Of a stretch of DNA of 43,557 nucleotides, positions 43,435 to 43,557 are shown piece by piece. This DNA comes from Prolixibacteraceae bacterium (lineage in GTDB: Bacteria > Bacteroidota > Bacteroidia > Bacteroidales > Prolixibacteraceae). The stretch covers positions 1 to 43,557 of the forward strand of contig JAIOZY010000044.1 of assembly GCA_021740385.1 (NCBI GenBank), read 5' to 3'. The position numbers were made by a program, and so were the translations under genes. Each line of letters starts with the position of its first letter. The first letter of the stretch is position 1. The notes beneath the pieces were generated by a model. The model was not told where the DNA came from. It saw only the letters and a list, made by a program, of their open reading frames with translations, and did no database searches.

Positions 43435-43557
43435 AGGGACCTGCCCGAATTGACCGAGGGACGAGAAGTGACTGACCGAAGGGAAGGAATCCCGATGATC
43501 CCGATAAAAATCGGGAGATATCGGGAAGTCCCTCCAAGTTCACAGCAAAGGCTGCCA

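Larger units (their letters stand above)
43237..43557. repeat. 145-bp tandem repeats starting in the tRNA 3' end
   Basis: Copies begin at 43237, 43382 and 43527 (the last is cut by the window end), exactly 145 bp apart. Each starts with AGTCCCTCCAAGTTCA, the last 16 nt of the tRNA. Copies 1 and 2 differ at two positions by eye, both in the terminator stem (A to G and C to T). Each unit also contains nested CCCGAT/ATCGGG palindromes. Confidence 0.95.

Noticed and set aside
43382-43557. Further tRNA genes in the tandem repeats
   Set aside because: Only the last 16 nt of the tRNA are repeated; there is no acceptor 5' half, D arm or anticodon arm.

Overview
The window looks like a chromosome segment from a free-living, probably marine or sediment Bacteroidota (Marinilabiliales/Prolixibacteraceae-like). 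This is inferred from the hybrid two-component regulator (HTCS), the many type IX secretion (T9SS) C-terminal sorting domains, the short RpoD lacking region 1.1, the Bacteroidota promoter form (TTTG ... TAnnTTTG), and the similarity of the sugar operon to the beta-mannan operon of Bacteroides fragilis. No 16S rRNA gene is present, so the taxonomy is only inferred.

1-14.5 kb is a beta-mannan utilisation locus. A minus-strand operon (GH26 mannanase lipoprotein, GH130 mannosylglucose phosphorylase, AGE-type mannobiose 2-epimerase, GPH sugar:cation symporter) covers release, uptake and phosphorolysis of mannobiose. A divergent plus-strand operon adds a CBM35-GH26-T9SS mannanase, two GH5 lipoproteins and the HTCS that probably senses the oligosaccharide. 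There is no SusC/SusD pair in the window.

14.5-25.9 kb is an AT-richer accessory region and the most unusual part. It consists of two tandem operon-like modules. Each starts with the same ~88-bp upstream block, then a short leader reading frame containing ten AACC tetranucleotide units, then a peptidase S74/T9SS surface protein. Each continues with different secreted cargo and ends in the same ~200-bp tail. The cargo is a C10 streptopain-like protease and a Ycf48-like propeller in module 1. In module 2 it is a papain-like protease with unknown partners and a metzincin-like metalloprotease. The leader frames are out of phase with the S74 frame by one repeat unit in opposite directions, which suggests phase variation by slippage. 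The tail also carries broken gene pieces.

26-42 kb is more ordinary chromosome: arginine decarboxylase (speA); a signalling cluster (substrate-binding lipoprotein, sensor kinase, response regulator/PP2C phosphatase); an SDR; a lone GH5-like lipoprotein; an MBL/beta-CASP hydrolase; a dicarboxylate/amino-acid symporter; rpoD; rpe; and a conserved hypothetical gene overlapping an MTH1187-type thiamine-binding gene.

The window ends in tRNA-Arg(ACG) with a textbook promoter. It is followed by exact 145-bp tandem repeats that each begin with the last 16 nt of the tRNA and carry a terminator. The arrangement resembles the rtT repeats of E. coli tyrT.
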